Source of the DNA: JANNYA01 sp031422315
GTDB lineage: Bacteria > Pseudomonadota > Gammaproteobacteria > Xanthomonadales > SZUA-5
DNA: 64,000 nucleotides
NCBI GenBank assembly: GCA_031422315.1
Contig: JANOQN010000049.1
Location: 1-64,000, forward strand
Reading direction: 5' to 3'
Part shown: in pieces, positions 7,597 through 16,242 of the stretch
Layout: every line of letters begins with the position of its first letter
How positions within the stretch are numbered: position 1 is the stretch's first letter
The notes under the pieces: generated by a model
The model's input: only the letters and a program-made list of their open reading frames with translations
Database searches by the model: none
Told to the model about the DNA's origin: nothing
Position numbers and translations under genes: made by a program

Positions 7597-9540
7597 ATGA
7601 ATCGCCCTGAAAGCCACGTTTTAATTGTCAGTGCCGATGCTGGCCTGCGCAGAACTCTCCAAAAAGACCTGCAAAAGGCAGCCAGCACCTTAGATAACCC
7701 GTTTGGTATTCGCTTCATCAGCGTGGATAACCACGCAGATGCGTTAGAACTAGCGCACAGCGATGGCGATTTGCAAACCGTGCTGGTGGATGCCAGCTTG
7801 CAGGCCGGTGCGCTGGCCGGTGAGCTAGTGCAGGCGCTGTATGCGCATCGGCCTGAGCTGGATTTGTACATTGTGGTGGATTCCAGCCAGGATGAAGCGG
7901 TAGTCAAGCTGATGAACCGAGAAGCGATTGACGGCTATTTTATTCGCGATGAGTTTGATGCGCGCGGCTGGTTTCGCATTATCCAGGCCGAGCTGAAAGA
8001 AAAATCCAACACGCCATTTTTTGATGCGCTGCAAGCGTATGTGCTGATGGCAAAGGATGCTTGGCATACGCCCGGCCATAGCTCTGGCGATAGCTTGCGC
8101 GGCAGCCCTTGGGTGTCACACTTTCATGAATTTTTGGGCGATCAGGTGCTGCGTGCGGATTTATCAGTGTCGGTCGATATGCTCGATTCACTGCTGGAGC
8201 CCAAAGGCGTAGTGCTGCAAGCGCAGCAAATGGCCGCATTAGCGTTCGGCGCGCAGCAAACTTTTTTTGCCACCAATGGCACCTCCACCGCCAATAAAGT
8301 TATCTTCCAAACGCTGCTTGCGCCCGGCGATAAGCTGCTGTTGGATCGCAATTGCCATAAATCAGTGCATCATGGCGTGGTGCTGTCGGGCGCTTGGCCG
8401 GTTTACTTGAATAGCTCGATCAATCGCAAATATGGGCTGTTCGGGCCGGTCAGCAAGGCACTGATTTTTGCCACCATTGAAGCGCACCCGGATGCCAAGG
8501 CGCTGATTTTGACCTCCTGCACCTACGATGGCCTGCGCTACGATTTAAAGCCGATTATTGATGCGGCGCACGCCAAAGGCATCAAAGTGATTATTGACGA
8601 AGCTTGGTACGCACACGCGCGCTTTCACCCGGAATTTCGCCCGACCGCACTGGAATCGGGGGCCGATTACGCCACCCAATCGACCCACAAAACGCTGTCA
8701 GCGCTCAGCCAAGCCAGTATGATTCACGTCAATGATCCGGAATTTGAAGCGCATCTATTCCGTGAAAATTACAATATGCACACCTCGACCAGCCCGCAGT
8801 ACAGCATTATTGGTAGCTTAGATGTGGCGCGTAGGCAAGCCATGATGGAAGGCTACAAATTGCTGGAGCGCACGCTCGAACTAGCGGCTGAGCTGCGAAA
8901 CGCGATCGACGCTACCGGCGTTTTTCACGCGCTGACGTTAAAAGAATTGCTGCCAATAGAAGTGCGCAAAGACGGCATTCGGCTAGACCCAACTAAAGTG
9001 ACAATGGACATCACCGGTTCTGGTTACACGGTAGAAGATTTTCAGCGTGTGCTGTTTGATCGCTTCAATATCCAGGTCGAAAAATCGACTTTTAATACTG
9101 TCACGCTGTTGCTAACGATTGGCACCACGCGCAGCAAAGTATCGCGCCTGTGTGATGCCTTGGCCAGGCTTGCACGTGAAGCCAAAGCGCCGCGCCGTAT
9201 GCTGCGCGCGCCGGAAATTGCCGAATTCACTGAACTCTGTTTTTTGCCGCGCGATGCGTTCTATTGCAGCGGCGAACTACTCGCGCTGCTAGACGATGAT
9301 GATCGCGCCAACTCAGGGCTTTACGGGCGCATCAGCGCGGATCAAATCGTGCCGTACCCGCCAGGCATTCCGGCGCTGGTGCCGGGGCAGCGCATAACCG
9401 AAGAAGTGGTCAGCTATTTGCTATCACTGATGCGCTCACACAAGCGCACCGAAATGCACGGCGTGGTCATGGACGGCCACGTGCCGTGTTTGCGCGTTAT
9501 GACACTGGATGAGGAGATGGCAAATCGGAGGTTGCCTTGA
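7597..9540 (+). CDS. Orn/Lys/Arg decarboxylase family protein (PLP fold type I)
   Basis: The 647-residue protein has the family layout. An N-terminal receiver-like wing domain occupies about 1-130 (LIVSADAGLRRTLQKDL, then TVLVDASLQAG). The PLP domain includes AWHTPGHSSGD near 155, FFATNGTSTANKVI near 225, DEAWYAHARFHPEF near 335 and the Schiff-base lysine in TQSTHKTLSALSQ near 367. A C-terminal domain follows, with PYPPGIPALVPGQRITEEV. It decarboxylates a basic amino acid to a polyamine or agmatine; the substrate cannot be read from the sequence. It has a weak GGAAA site before the ATG. It stands alone on the strand, after MITE copy A and before the vapB gene. Confidence 0.88.
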   Translation: MNRPESHVLIVSADAGLRRTLQKDLQKAASTLDNPFGIRFISVDNHADALELAHSDGDLQTVLVDASLQAGALAGELVQALYAHRPELDLYIVVDSSQDEAVVKLMNREAIDGYFIRDEFDARGWFRIIQAELKEKSNTPFFDALQAYVLMAKDAWHTPGHSSGDSLRGSPWVSHFHEFLGDQVLRADLSVSVDMLDSLLEPKGVVLQAQQMAALAFGAQQTFFATNGTSTANKVIFQTLLAPGDKLLLDRNCHKSVHHGVVLSGAWPVYLNSSINRKYGLFGPVSKALIFATIEAHPDAKALILTSCTYDGLRYDLKPIIDAAHAKGIKVIIDEAWYAHARFHPEFRPTALESGADYATQSTHKTLSALSQASMIHVNDPEFEAHLFRENYNMHTSTSPQYSIIGSLDVARRQAMMEGYKLLERTLELAAELRNAIDATGVFHALTLKELLPIEVRKDGIRLDPTKVTMDITGSGYTVEDFQRVLFDRFNIQVEKSTFNTVTLLLTIGTTRSKVSRLCDALARLAREAKAPRRMLRAPEIAEFTELCFLPRDAFYCSGELLALLDDDDRANSGLYGRISADQIVPYPPGIPALVPGQRITEEVVSYLLSLMRSHKRTEMHGVVMDGHVPCLRVMTLDEEMANRRLP

Positions 9541-9596
9541 CGCCCACATTGGTAAACGTATATTTATGACTTACCTATACATTTTAGGAGAGTGGC

Positions 9597-9836
9597 ATGG
9601 CGCTGCAAATTGCAAATCCACTGGTTGTGGAAAAAATTCATACGCTTGCAAGAATTATGGGTATGACTAAAACAGCCGCAGTCGAGAAAGCGGTCGATGA
9701 TTTGTTGAAAGCAAACGGCAACACAGACCAGCGCAAAGCGCAGATGTACGCGTTACTGCATCAATTTGATCGCCTTACAAAGGCGCCTAATCCCGCAATG
9801 GACATCGAATGGGGTGAAAATGGGCTACCCAAATGA
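9597..9836 (+). CDS. vapB: VapB-type antitoxin
   Basis: The 79-residue protein fits the small VapB/PSK family. An N-terminal ribbon-helix-helix-like segment (ALQIANPLVVEKIHTLARIM, then TKTAAVEKAVDDLL) would bind its own promoter, and a charged C-terminal tail (MDIEWGENGLPK) would bind the toxin. A strong GGAGAG lies about 6 bases before the ATG. The last codons overlap the start of the vapC remnant by four bases (ATGA), the usual operon arrangement. Because the toxin is truncated, this antitoxin is probably a relic or a decoy for related toxins elsewhere. Confidence 0.82.
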   Translation: MALQIANPLVVEKIHTLARIMGMTKTAAVEKAVDDLLKANGNTDQRKAQMYALLHQFDRLTKAPNPAMDIEWGENGLPK

Positions 9837-10030
9837 TTGTGGTCGATACGTCGGTATTAGCGGCCATCGCTTTTGACGAGATAGAGCGCGATCCATTTAT
9901 GGAGCGCATCCTTAAATCGAACCGTGATTTGATTAGTGCAGGCATGAAGCGCAGCGGCTTCAAAATTGCTGCGATTATTGATGAGCCGCCGCCGCATAGA
10001 CCCGATCTAACTCAACCAACCAACCGCTAA
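9833..10030 (+). pseudogene. vapC: Truncated VapC PIN-domain toxin
   Basis: The frame begins with a normal PIN start: MIVVDTSVLAAIAFDEIERD with the first acidic residue (VDTS), then FMERILKSNRDLISA. After about residue 36 it stops resembling a PIN domain and reads unrelated sequence into the 3' end of the convergent deaminase gene. A full VapC is about 125-135 residues with three or four conserved acids, and only the first is here. The break looks like a deletion that joined the remnant to the neighbouring gene end, so a nuclease product is unlikely. Confidence 0.75.
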
Positions 10031-11009
10031 TCTGTAATGGTGCAGCAAAGCTTGCTTCCAAAGAGTTGCGAGCGAGCGTGTAGGCATCGGCCATTTGCAA
10101 ATCCAGTGCGGCGAATGTTTCCAGGAAATTTTGCAAAAGATAGCCGCCGAAGTAGGCCGGGTCATCGGAGTTAATTGTCACTTTCAAACCCGCATCCAGC
10201 AGCTGCTTTAAGTTGTGCTCGGCGAGCGTTTTGAACACACAGAGTTTGATGTTTGAAAGCGGGCACACGGTTAACGCGATTTTTGCATCTCGCACGCGCT
10301 GCGTGAGTGGCGCGCTCTCTAGTATGCGCACGCCGTGATCGATGCGCTCGACCTGTAGAACATCCAGCGCGCTTTCGATGTAGGCCGGCGGGCCTTCTTC
10401 ACCGGCGTGCGCAACAATATGCAGGCCGAGTTCTCGGCACGCATCAAACAGCGCAGCAAATTTTTCTGGCGGATGGCCCATTTCGCTGGAATCTAAGCCC
10501 ACGCCAATAAATTGGTTGCGGTACGGCATGGCAGCCGCAAGCGTGGCAAAGCCATCCGCTTCTGGCAAATGCCGCAGAAAACACATGATCAGCGCGGCGC
10601 TGATACCCGTTTCCGCGCCAACCTCTGCAATCGCGCGGCTCAAGCCAGCAAACACCACGCCGATATCCACGCCGCGCGCGGTGTGCGTTTGCGGATCAAA
10701 AAATAGCTCGGCGCGGCGTACATTTTCTGCTGCCGCTTTGCGCAAATATGCGGCGGTCATGTCGAAAAAATCCTGCTCGGTGAGCAATACGCTGGCACCA
10801 GCGTAGTAAATATCCAAGAAAGATTGCAAGTCGGAAAAATCATAGGCACGGCGCAATTGCTCAACGCTGGCAAACGGAATCGACACGTTATTGCGCTTTG
10901 CCAGCGCGAAAATTAGCTCGGGTTCAAGCGAGCCTTCAATGTGTATGTGCAGCTCGGCTTTGGGCATCTCGGCTAGGAATTGGCTGAGCTGTGGGGTAAG
11001 TTGGGTCAT
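9975..11009 (-). CDS. Adenine deaminase (adenosine deaminase superfamily, type 2)
   Basis: The 344-residue amidohydrolase has the zinc and catalytic motifs PKAELHIHIEGSLEPEL near 16, VAHAGEEGPPAYIESALDV near 200, ERIDHGVRIL near 222 and VTINSDDPAYFGGYL near 282. The signature SNIKLCVFKTLAEHNLKQLL is typical of the adenine-deaminase branch (fungal Aah1 and the Pseudomonas-type enzyme) rather than true adenosine deaminases, so the likely reaction is adenine to hypoxanthine plus ammonia in purine salvage. The ATG at 11009 fits the family N-terminus. The 3' end overlaps the vapC remnant, and MITE copy B lies just upstream. Confidence 0.85.
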   Translation of the reverse strand: MTQLTPQLSQFLAEMPKAELHIHIEGSLEPELIFALAKRNNVSIPFASVEQLRRAYDFSDLQSFLDIYYAGASVLLTEQDFFDMTAAYLRKAAAENVRRAELFFDPQTHTARGVDIGVVFAGLSRAIAEVGAETGISAALIMCFLRHLPEADGFATLAAAMPYRNQFIGVGLDSSEMGHPPEKFAALFDACRELGLHIVAHAGEEGPPAYIESALDVLQVERIDHGVRILESAPLTQRVRDAKIALTVCPLSNIKLCVFKTLAEHNLKQLLDAGLKVTINSDDPAYFGGYLLQNFLETFAALDLQMADAYTLARNSLEASFAAPLQISGWLVELDRVYAAAAHQ

Positions 11010-11085
11010 TGGATTGCCTTTGATTTGTCTTTGGTTATGTCTGATCGGCGATGATCGCCGTTCCTAGGGGACTTTACGACTTCCT

Positions 11086-11227
11086 CGTCATCCCCGCGTA
11101 GGCGGGGATCCAGTACAGGTGTCAACGTTCTGACGCAGTGTTTGCCTACTGCGAATTACGTATTTTTAAGCCACCGAATGCGCTGAAAGTTCGGCGAGCC
11201 TGGGTTCCCGCCTGCGCGGGAATGACG
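11086..11227 (-). repeat. MITE-like element, copy B (inverted relative to copy A)
   Basis: The 142-bp element starts CGTCATCCCCGCGTAGGCGG and ends with the complement CGGGAATGACG. Its reverse complement aligns with copy A at both ~45-bp ends and has a divergent centre. It holds only a spurious ORF. It makes up most of the intergenic gap between the adenine deaminase and the next minus-strand gene. Its palindromic termini could also act as transcription terminators. Confidence 0.75.
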
Positions 11228-11255
11228 ATAAGGAACGAAGAAATTTCAACGCCAA

Positions 11256-12497
11256 TCAACGCCCTTGATCTTCCTCATCGGCCTCTTCCTCTTCTTGCGC
11301 ATCTGCCCGCCCGCGCGGCATTAGCCTGGGCTTTAGCGCAGAACTAACCGCTTCTGATTCTGTAGCTTCCTTACCGAGATGATAAACCGCATAGCCGGGC
11401 AGCACCATTTGATTGAGCGCTAGCCCGATCACTTTGCCGTTTGCTGTGGCAAATACAGAAGCTTCCTCACCACTGATGGGATCACGCACGGTCGCTAGCA
11501 CCTGGCCTTGGGTGACTCTTGAGCCAAGCGTGGCTTGCCCGATCAGCATGCCGCCGACCGGTGCGCGCACCCAGGTGGCGTCGTAGAACACGGCTTGGCG
11601 TTCGGTCCACACGCGCAGTTTTTCAGTCATGCCGAGTTTGTGCATGACGGTTTCAACCGCCAGCGTGCCGGCTTCGATTTCTTTGATCTCCAATCGAATT
11701 GGCGCGCCAATCTCGAACGTGATTGCCGGAATACCTGCTTCAGTAGCGGCCATGCGCAGCATGCCGCGCGCACCGGGAGAGTGCAAAACCGGCGTGGCAC
11801 CGAAGTTTTTGGTGAACTCCATCACTTCACGTATGCGCAAATCGCCGCGCACCTGCGGCAGATTGCTGCGCTCGAATGAGCCGGTGTGAAAGTCGATCAA
11901 ATAGTCGCAGGCCAACACCACTGAATTGAAAAAATCATAAGCCAAACGCGACGCCGCACTGCCACTGCGGGTGCCCGGGAAGAACCGGTTTAAATCGCGC
12001 CGATCCGGTAAGTAGCGCGAGCCGCGCCCAAAGCCGGAAAAATTGACGATTGGCACGGCAATCACTGCGCCCGCCAATTTGTTGGCATCGAGCTTGCGGC
12101 TGATGCGATTGACGACTTCAATGCCGTTGAGCTCATCGCCGTGAATGCCGCCAGTCAAACATAGTACTGGACCGGCATTCTTGCCATTGATGACGATCAC
12201 TGGCGCTACGCTGCCGCCCACGCCAAACACGTCGGCGCCGCGCCAATCCAGCGTTTTACGCTCGCCCGGTGCAATGTTGGTGCCGAGTATTTGAATCGGC
12301 CCGGCTTTGCTGGTGTCGGGCACGCTAGGCGCAAGCGTGGGCGCGCGCGCAGGCAGTGCGGCGGGCGTATTGGCGAGAATAGCGTTAGGCGTAGCGAGGG
12401 GTGCGAGCAGCGCGGCGGGCACGGATTTTCGCTGCGTTTGGATTTGCTCGGCGCTTGGGAAATCTTGCGCGTGTGCAGTCAACCATTCGAACCCCAA
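11256..12497 (-). CDS. Succinylglutamate desuccinylase/aspartoacylase family protein
   Basis: The 413-residue protein belongs to the M14-like deacylases. The zinc motif is in TGGIHGDELNGIEVVNRIS near 160 (His-x-x-Glu) and the third ligand in DYLIDFHTGSFE near 205. A catalytic Glu is expected in AGIPAITFEIGAP near 265. A C-terminal beta-barrel follows (GGMLIGQATLGSRVTQGQVL), and the tail is very acidic. The start is uncertain. TTG at 12497 leaves GFEWLTAHA-QD, which looks like the end of a signal peptide, and the frame extends upstream through hydrophobic codons without an ATG. The protein may therefore be exported from a non-standard start, or the 5' end may be damaged. Substrate unknown. Confidence 0.8.
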   Translation of the reverse strand: MGFEWLTAHAQDFPSAEQIQTQRKSVPAALLAPLATPNAILANTPAALPARAPTLAPSVPDTSKAGPIQILGTNIAPGERKTLDWRGADVFGVGGSVAPVIVINGKNAGPVLCLTGGIHGDELNGIEVVNRISRKLDANKLAGAVIAVPIVNFSGFGRGSRYLPDRRDLNRFFPGTRSGSAASRLAYDFFNSVVLACDYLIDFHTGSFERSNLPQVRGDLRIREVMEFTKNFGATPVLHSPGARGMLRMAATEAGIPAITFEIGAPIRLEIKEIEAGTLAVETVMHKLGMTEKLRVWTERQAVFYDATWVRAPVGGMLIGQATLGSRVTQGQVLATVRDPISGEEASVFATANGKVIGLALNQMVLPGYAVYHLGKEATESEAVSSALKPRLMPRGRADAQEEEEADEEDQGR

Positions 12498-12536
12498 CAG
12501 TAAAGTAAAAGCGCGGGAGTGCTTCCCATCCTTAGT

Positions 12537-12599
12537 CCCGCGCAGGCGGGAACCCTACGCTCCCTCTCCCCCCCCCCCTCTCCCATGAAGGGAGAGGGG
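12537..12599. repeat. GC-rich palindromes and a C11 tract
   Basis: A CCCGCGCAGGCGGG palindrome (12537-12550) like the termini of the MITE-like copies is followed by an 11-base C run (12568-12578) and a perfect 10-bp hairpin, CCCCTCTCCC at 12575-12584 with GGGAGAGGGG at 12590-12599. It lies between accC and the upstream end of the deacylase gene. It may terminate accBC transcripts and is a likely slippage site. Confidence 0.6.
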
Positions 12600-12644
12600 A
12601 GCTTGTTTGAGGTTGCTTGCCCATTTGCTAGACTCGTTGTCACC

Positions 12645-14006
12645 TTAGCGCTCATCCGGCTTGCGTTGTTCCAACAAGCGCCGCTCGAGATAGTGGATGT
12701 TAAAACCGCCCAGTTGAAACACTTGATCGAGCATGTTCTTTTGCTGCAGCGGCAGGTTGGTTTTGATGCCTTCAATTACTGTTTCTGCCAGTGCAACACG
12801 CATGCGCGCAATCGCGGCGGTGCGAGTTGGGCCGTGTGCAATGATTTTCGCAATCATGGCATCGTAATTCGGCGGCACGGCGTAGCTGTCATAAATATGC
12901 GTATCGACGCGAATGCCTGGGCCGCCGGGCGCGTGAAAGCGCTTGATGGTGCCGGGTGATGGCATAAAAGTATCTGGATCTTCCGCATTGATTCGGCACT
13001 CCACCGCGTGCCCGTTCCAGCGCACATCCGATTGTTTGATGCGCAGTTTGTCGCCCGACGCCACCCGCAATTGCTCGACCACTAAATCGATGCCGGTCAC
13101 CATTTCCGTGACTGGATGTTCGACCTGGATGCGGGTATTCATCTCGATAAAATAGAACCGGCCGCGTTCGTATAAAAACTCAAACGTGCCCGCGCCGCGA
13201 TAGTTAATGCGCTGGCAGGCCGCCACACAGACCGCACCGATTTGATCGCGCTCTTCTGGCGTAATGCCAATCGCCGGGCATTCTTCGACGACTTTTTGAT
13301 GCCGGCGCTGCAAAGAGCAATCGCGCTCGCCCAAATGGATGGCGTTGCCGTGCTGATCGGCCAGCACTTGGATTTCGATATGGCGCGGATTCTCCAGGTA
13401 CTTTTCCAAGTACACCTGATCGTTACTAAACGCAGCCTTGGCTTCAGTGCGCGTCATAGTAATCGCGCTCATCAGCGCCATTTCGGTATGCACCACGCGC
13501 ATGCCTTTGCCGCCGCCGCCGCCGGATGCTTTGATAATCACCGGGTAGCCGATTTCCTTTGCCATTTTTGCATTCGCGGCAAAATCATCGCCCAACGGGC
13601 CATCCGATCCTGGCACGCAGGGCACACCGGCGGCTTTCATTTCGCGGATCGCGCTGACTTTATCGCCCATCAGCCGAATGGTGTCGGATTTCGGCCCGAT
13701 AAAGGTAAAGCCGGAGCGCTCAACCCGCTCGGCAAAGTCAGCGTTTTCCGATAAAAATCCGTAGCCTGGATGAATGCCTTGGGCGTCGGTGACTTCGGCT
13801 GCGGCAATAATCGCCGCCATGTTGAGATAGCTGTGCGCGGCGGCGGCAGGGCCAATGCAGACGGATTCATCGGCCATCGCCACGTGCTTTAGATTGCGAT
13901 CCACGGTGGAATGCACGGCAACCGTTCGAATGCCGAGCGCCTGACAGGCGCGCAAAATACGCAGCGCAATTTCGCCGCGATTGGCGATGACGATTTTTTC
14001 GAGCAT
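12645..14006 (-). CDS. accC: Biotin carboxylase subunit of acetyl-CoA carboxylase
   Basis: The 453-residue ATP-grasp enzyme carboxylates the biotin of AccB for malonyl-CoA synthesis. It shows the N-terminal domain MLEKIVIANRGEIALRILRA, the glycine-rich ATP loop IKASGGGGGKGMRVV near 160, EKYLENPRHIEIQVL near 203, the catalytic ERDCSLQRRHQKVVEECPA near 230 and EMNTRIQVEHPVTE near 290. Length matches the usual ~450. Its ATG overlaps the accB stop by one base (TAATG), so the two are translationally coupled. aroQ lies just upstream of accB, a common proteobacterial order. Confidence 0.97.
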   Translation of the reverse strand: MLEKIVIANRGEIALRILRACQALGIRTVAVHSTVDRNLKHVAMADESVCIGPAAAAHSYLNMAAIIAAAEVTDAQGIHPGYGFLSENADFAERVERSGFTFIGPKSDTIRLMGDKVSAIREMKAAGVPCVPGSDGPLGDDFAANAKMAKEIGYPVIIKASGGGGGKGMRVVHTEMALMSAITMTRTEAKAAFSNDQVYLEKYLENPRHIEIQVLADQHGNAIHLGERDCSLQRRHQKVVEECPAIGITPEERDQIGAVCVAACQRINYRGAGTFEFLYERGRFYFIEMNTRIQVEHPVTEMVTGIDLVVEQLRVASGDKLRIKQSDVRWNGHAVECRINAEDPDTFMPSPGTIKRFHAPGGPGIRVDTHIYDSYAVPPNYDAMIAKIIAHGPTRTAAIARMRVALAETVIEGIKTNLPLQQKNMLDQVFQLGGFNIHYLERRLLEQRKPDER

Positions 14007-14482
14007 TACTGGATCACCATCAGCGCTTGATCAAACTCAACCGGCGAGCCATTTTCCACCAGTATCTTGACCACGGTGCCGGAAAACTCGCTTTCAATCG
14101 GGTTGAACATCTTCATCGCTTCGATAATGCCGATGGTATCGCCCATTTTGATCTGCTGGCCCAACTTAGCCAAGGCAGGTTGCCCAGGTGCTTGTGAAGA
14201 ATAGTAGGAACCTACCATGGGCGCACGAATGATATTGCCTTCGGGTAGCTCACGCGCGCTAGGTTCGCTCGGTTTAGCGGCTGCGGGCGCGCTTGCTTGT
14301 GCGGGAACAGCTGCCGGCAAAGGTGCGGCGGCAATCAATTGCGGTTGCTGAGCGTAATTCGGTGCGCTGACAATGCGTGCCAATCGCACGCTTTCTTCGC
14401 CTTCTTTGATCTCAATTTCGCTTAAGCCCGATTCTTCCAACATTTCGATCAATTTTTTGATCTTGCGCAAGTCCATAGCCAA
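14006..14482 (-). CDS. accB: Biotin carboxyl carrier protein of acetyl-CoA carboxylase
   Basis: The 158-residue protein has the standard AccB arrangement. An N-terminal helical part (MDLRKIKKLIEMLEESGLSE) is followed by an Ala/Pro-rich linker (about 50-85) and a C-terminal biotinyl domain. The biotinylated lysine lies in GIIEAMKMFNPIESEF, about 35 residues from the C-terminus as usual, and IRAPMVGSYYSS starts the domain. It shuttles carboxylated biotin between AccC and AccAD. The ATG at 14482 (MAMDLRK) follows a short GGAGAAG-like site. Confidence 0.97.
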   Translation of the reverse strand: MAMDLRKIKKLIEMLEESGLSEIEIKEGEESVRLARIVSAPNYAQQPQLIAAAPLPAAVPAQASAPAAAKPSEPSARELPEGNIIRAPMVGSYYSSQAPGQPALAKLGQQIKMGDTIGIIEAMKMFNPIESEFSGTVVKILVENGSPVEFDQALMVIQ

Positions 14483-14533
14483 TGCCGCTTCTCCTTTAAT
14501 GTAACGTTCTTAATTATTTTAAAACTTAACTTG

Positions 14534-15010
14534 CTAAGCGTTTGCTTTTACCGACAGTCGATTGAGCGCGTAACCCAGCGCCATTTCATAGCTTTGCGCG
14601 CCAAAACCGCACACTACGCCAATCGCAATATCAGACAAATACGAGTGCTTTCGAAAAGCCTCGCGAGCGTGAATATTACTCAGGTGGATTTCTACAAACG
14701 GCAGCGAAGTCGCTAAAAATGCATCCCGCAGTGCCACGCTGGTATGCGTGAACGCGCCTGGATTAATCAGCACCATATCCACCGCGCCACGCGCCGCGTG
14801 TAGCGCGTCGATTAACACATGTTCGGCATTGCTTTGTAGGCAGCTAAGCTGTACGCCGCTCACTTGCGCCATCGCAATTAGCCGCGCTTCGACATCAGCT
14901 AACGTATCAACGCCATAAATTTCTGGCTCTCGCGTGCCCAAAAGGTTTAAATTAGGGCCGTTCAACAGCAATATTTTGGCGTGCGCTAAGTTGACGAGTA
15001 ATTGCGGCAT
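14534..15010 (-). CDS. aroQ: Type II 3-dehydroquinate dehydratase
   Basis: The frame is open to 15214, but family length (about 150) and sequence start at ATG 15010, giving 158 residues. Motifs are LLLNGPNLNLLGTREPEIYG (catalytic Tyr near 30), the INPGAFTHTSVALRDA loop near 88 and VEIHLSNIHAREAFRKHSYL (catalytic His and Arg near 115). It converts 3-dehydroquinate to 3-dehydroshikimate in the shikimate pathway and forms dodecamers in the family. It sits upstream of accB on the same strand and is probably cotranscribed. hutG is divergent. Confidence 0.96.
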   Translation of the reverse strand: MPQLLVNLAHAKILLLNGPNLNLLGTREPEIYGVDTLADVEARLIAMAQVSGVQLSCLQSNAEHVLIDALHAARGAVDMVLINPGAFTHTSVALRDAFLATSLPFVEIHLSNIHAREAFRKHSYLSDIAIGVVCGFGAQSYEMALGYALNRLSVKANA

Positions 15011-15161
15011 AGTTGGCTGGCTGCTTGGGCTTTCGATTAAGCGCTGAGTGTGCGTAGTGTGACGGTTGCTGTCCAGTGCTGCGTGTCTAGTTGAGTAAAA
15101 ACTCGGCGCTTTTACTTCAGAAAGCCGGAATTTGGCCGGAATTAACGGGAAATACCAACAT

Positions 15162-16124
15162 ATGCAGCGCAGTACGTATCCGAGCAACCCGCTCTGGCAG
15201 GGCCGAATTGACACCGAAGAAGGCGCGCAAGCAAAGCGTTGGCATGATGTGGTGAATCAGGTGCAGCCAAACTCACAGTCGCAAGCTTTGCAGCAGCCTG
15301 TAGCGCTAATTGGCTTTTGCTGCGATGCTGGCGTAGCACGCAATCAAGGCCGCATTGGCGCGGCAGCTGGGCCAGCTGCACTACGGCAAGCGCTAGCGAA
15401 TAACGCCTGGCACGGCAATCGCGCAGTTTTTGACATGGGTGATGTGGTTTGCCAAGGCGATCAGCTTGAAGCCGCGCAAGCTGAGCTTGGCAACGCAGTC
15501 GCCGAGCAACTAGCGCTTGCGCGCTTGCCGGTGGTGCTCGGCGGCGGTCATGAAGTCGCGTTCGGCTCTTGGCAGGGCCTGCGTCAGCACGCGTTGAAGG
15601 CGCCGCAAACCCCACGCATCGGCATATTGAATCTAGACGCGCATTTTGATTTGCGCGCAGGCATCCAAGGCAGCTCCGGTACGCCGTTTCGACAAATCGC
15701 CGATGATTGCCAAAAACGCGGCTGGCCTTTTCAATACGGCTGTTTAGGCATTGCCCCGCTCAGCAACACCGCTGCATTGTTTGAGCGCGCCCGCGATTTG
15801 GGCGTGTGGTGGCGTGATGATCGCCAGATGGAGCCCGCGGATTTGCCGGAAATCCTAGCCCAACTGAGCGATTTTTTTGCGCGCTGTGATCAGCTTTACT
15901 TGAGCATTTGCCTGGACGTCTTGCCCGCATCAATCGCGCCCGGCGTTTCCGCACCGGCCGCTGGTGGCGTCGCGCTTTCAGTGATCGAGTCAATTATGGA
16001 CGCGGCGATCGCCTGCGGAAAACTGACGCTGTGCGAGATCGCCGAGCTGAATCCACGCTTTGATATTGATTCGCGCACTGCCAAGGTTGCGGCGCGGCTG
16101 GTAGCAAAATTGGCGCTTAGCTGA
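15162..16124 (+). CDS. hutG: Formimidoylglutamase (arginase/ureohydrolase family)
   Basis: The 320-residue product has the two-manganese ureohydrolase motifs: VVLGGGHEVAFGSW near 127, ILNLDAHFDLR near 155 and LSICLDVLPASIAPGVSAPA near 248. The ICLDVLPA variant is typical of HutG, which hydrolyses N-formimidoyl-glutamate to glutamate and formamide in histidine degradation. The open frame reaches a TTG at 15132, but ATG 15162 with GGGAAA upstream is preferred. No other hut genes are in the window, so the substrate rests on sequence only; agmatinase-like activity is the alternative. Confidence 0.85.
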   Translation: MQRSTYPSNPLWQGRIDTEEGAQAKRWHDVVNQVQPNSQSQALQQPVALIGFCCDAGVARNQGRIGAAAGPAALRQALANNAWHGNRAVFDMGDVVCQGDQLEAAQAELGNAVAEQLALARLPVVLGGGHEVAFGSWQGLRQHALKAPQTPRIGILNLDAHFDLRAGIQGSSGTPFRQIADDCQKRGWPFQYGCLGIAPLSNTAALFERARDLGVWWRDDRQMEPADLPEILAQLSDFFARCDQLYLSICLDVLPASIAPGVSAPAAGGVALSVIESIMDAAIACGKLTLCEIAELNPRFDIDSRTAKVAARLVAKLALS

Positions 16125-16242
16125 AAGTAAGGTTCCGAATTGAATTCGTGCAACATGATCTCGGACTAATAGCTTTCCCCTTGGCTTGACGCGAAGCTCA
16201 GTCGAAACCATCATGGTTTCACTCACTTTGGTTGGAGATGAC

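Noticed and set aside
13242..13754. 170-residue plus-strand open frame
   Set aside because: Antisense to accC, His/Phe/Ala-rich shadow composition and no ribosome site.
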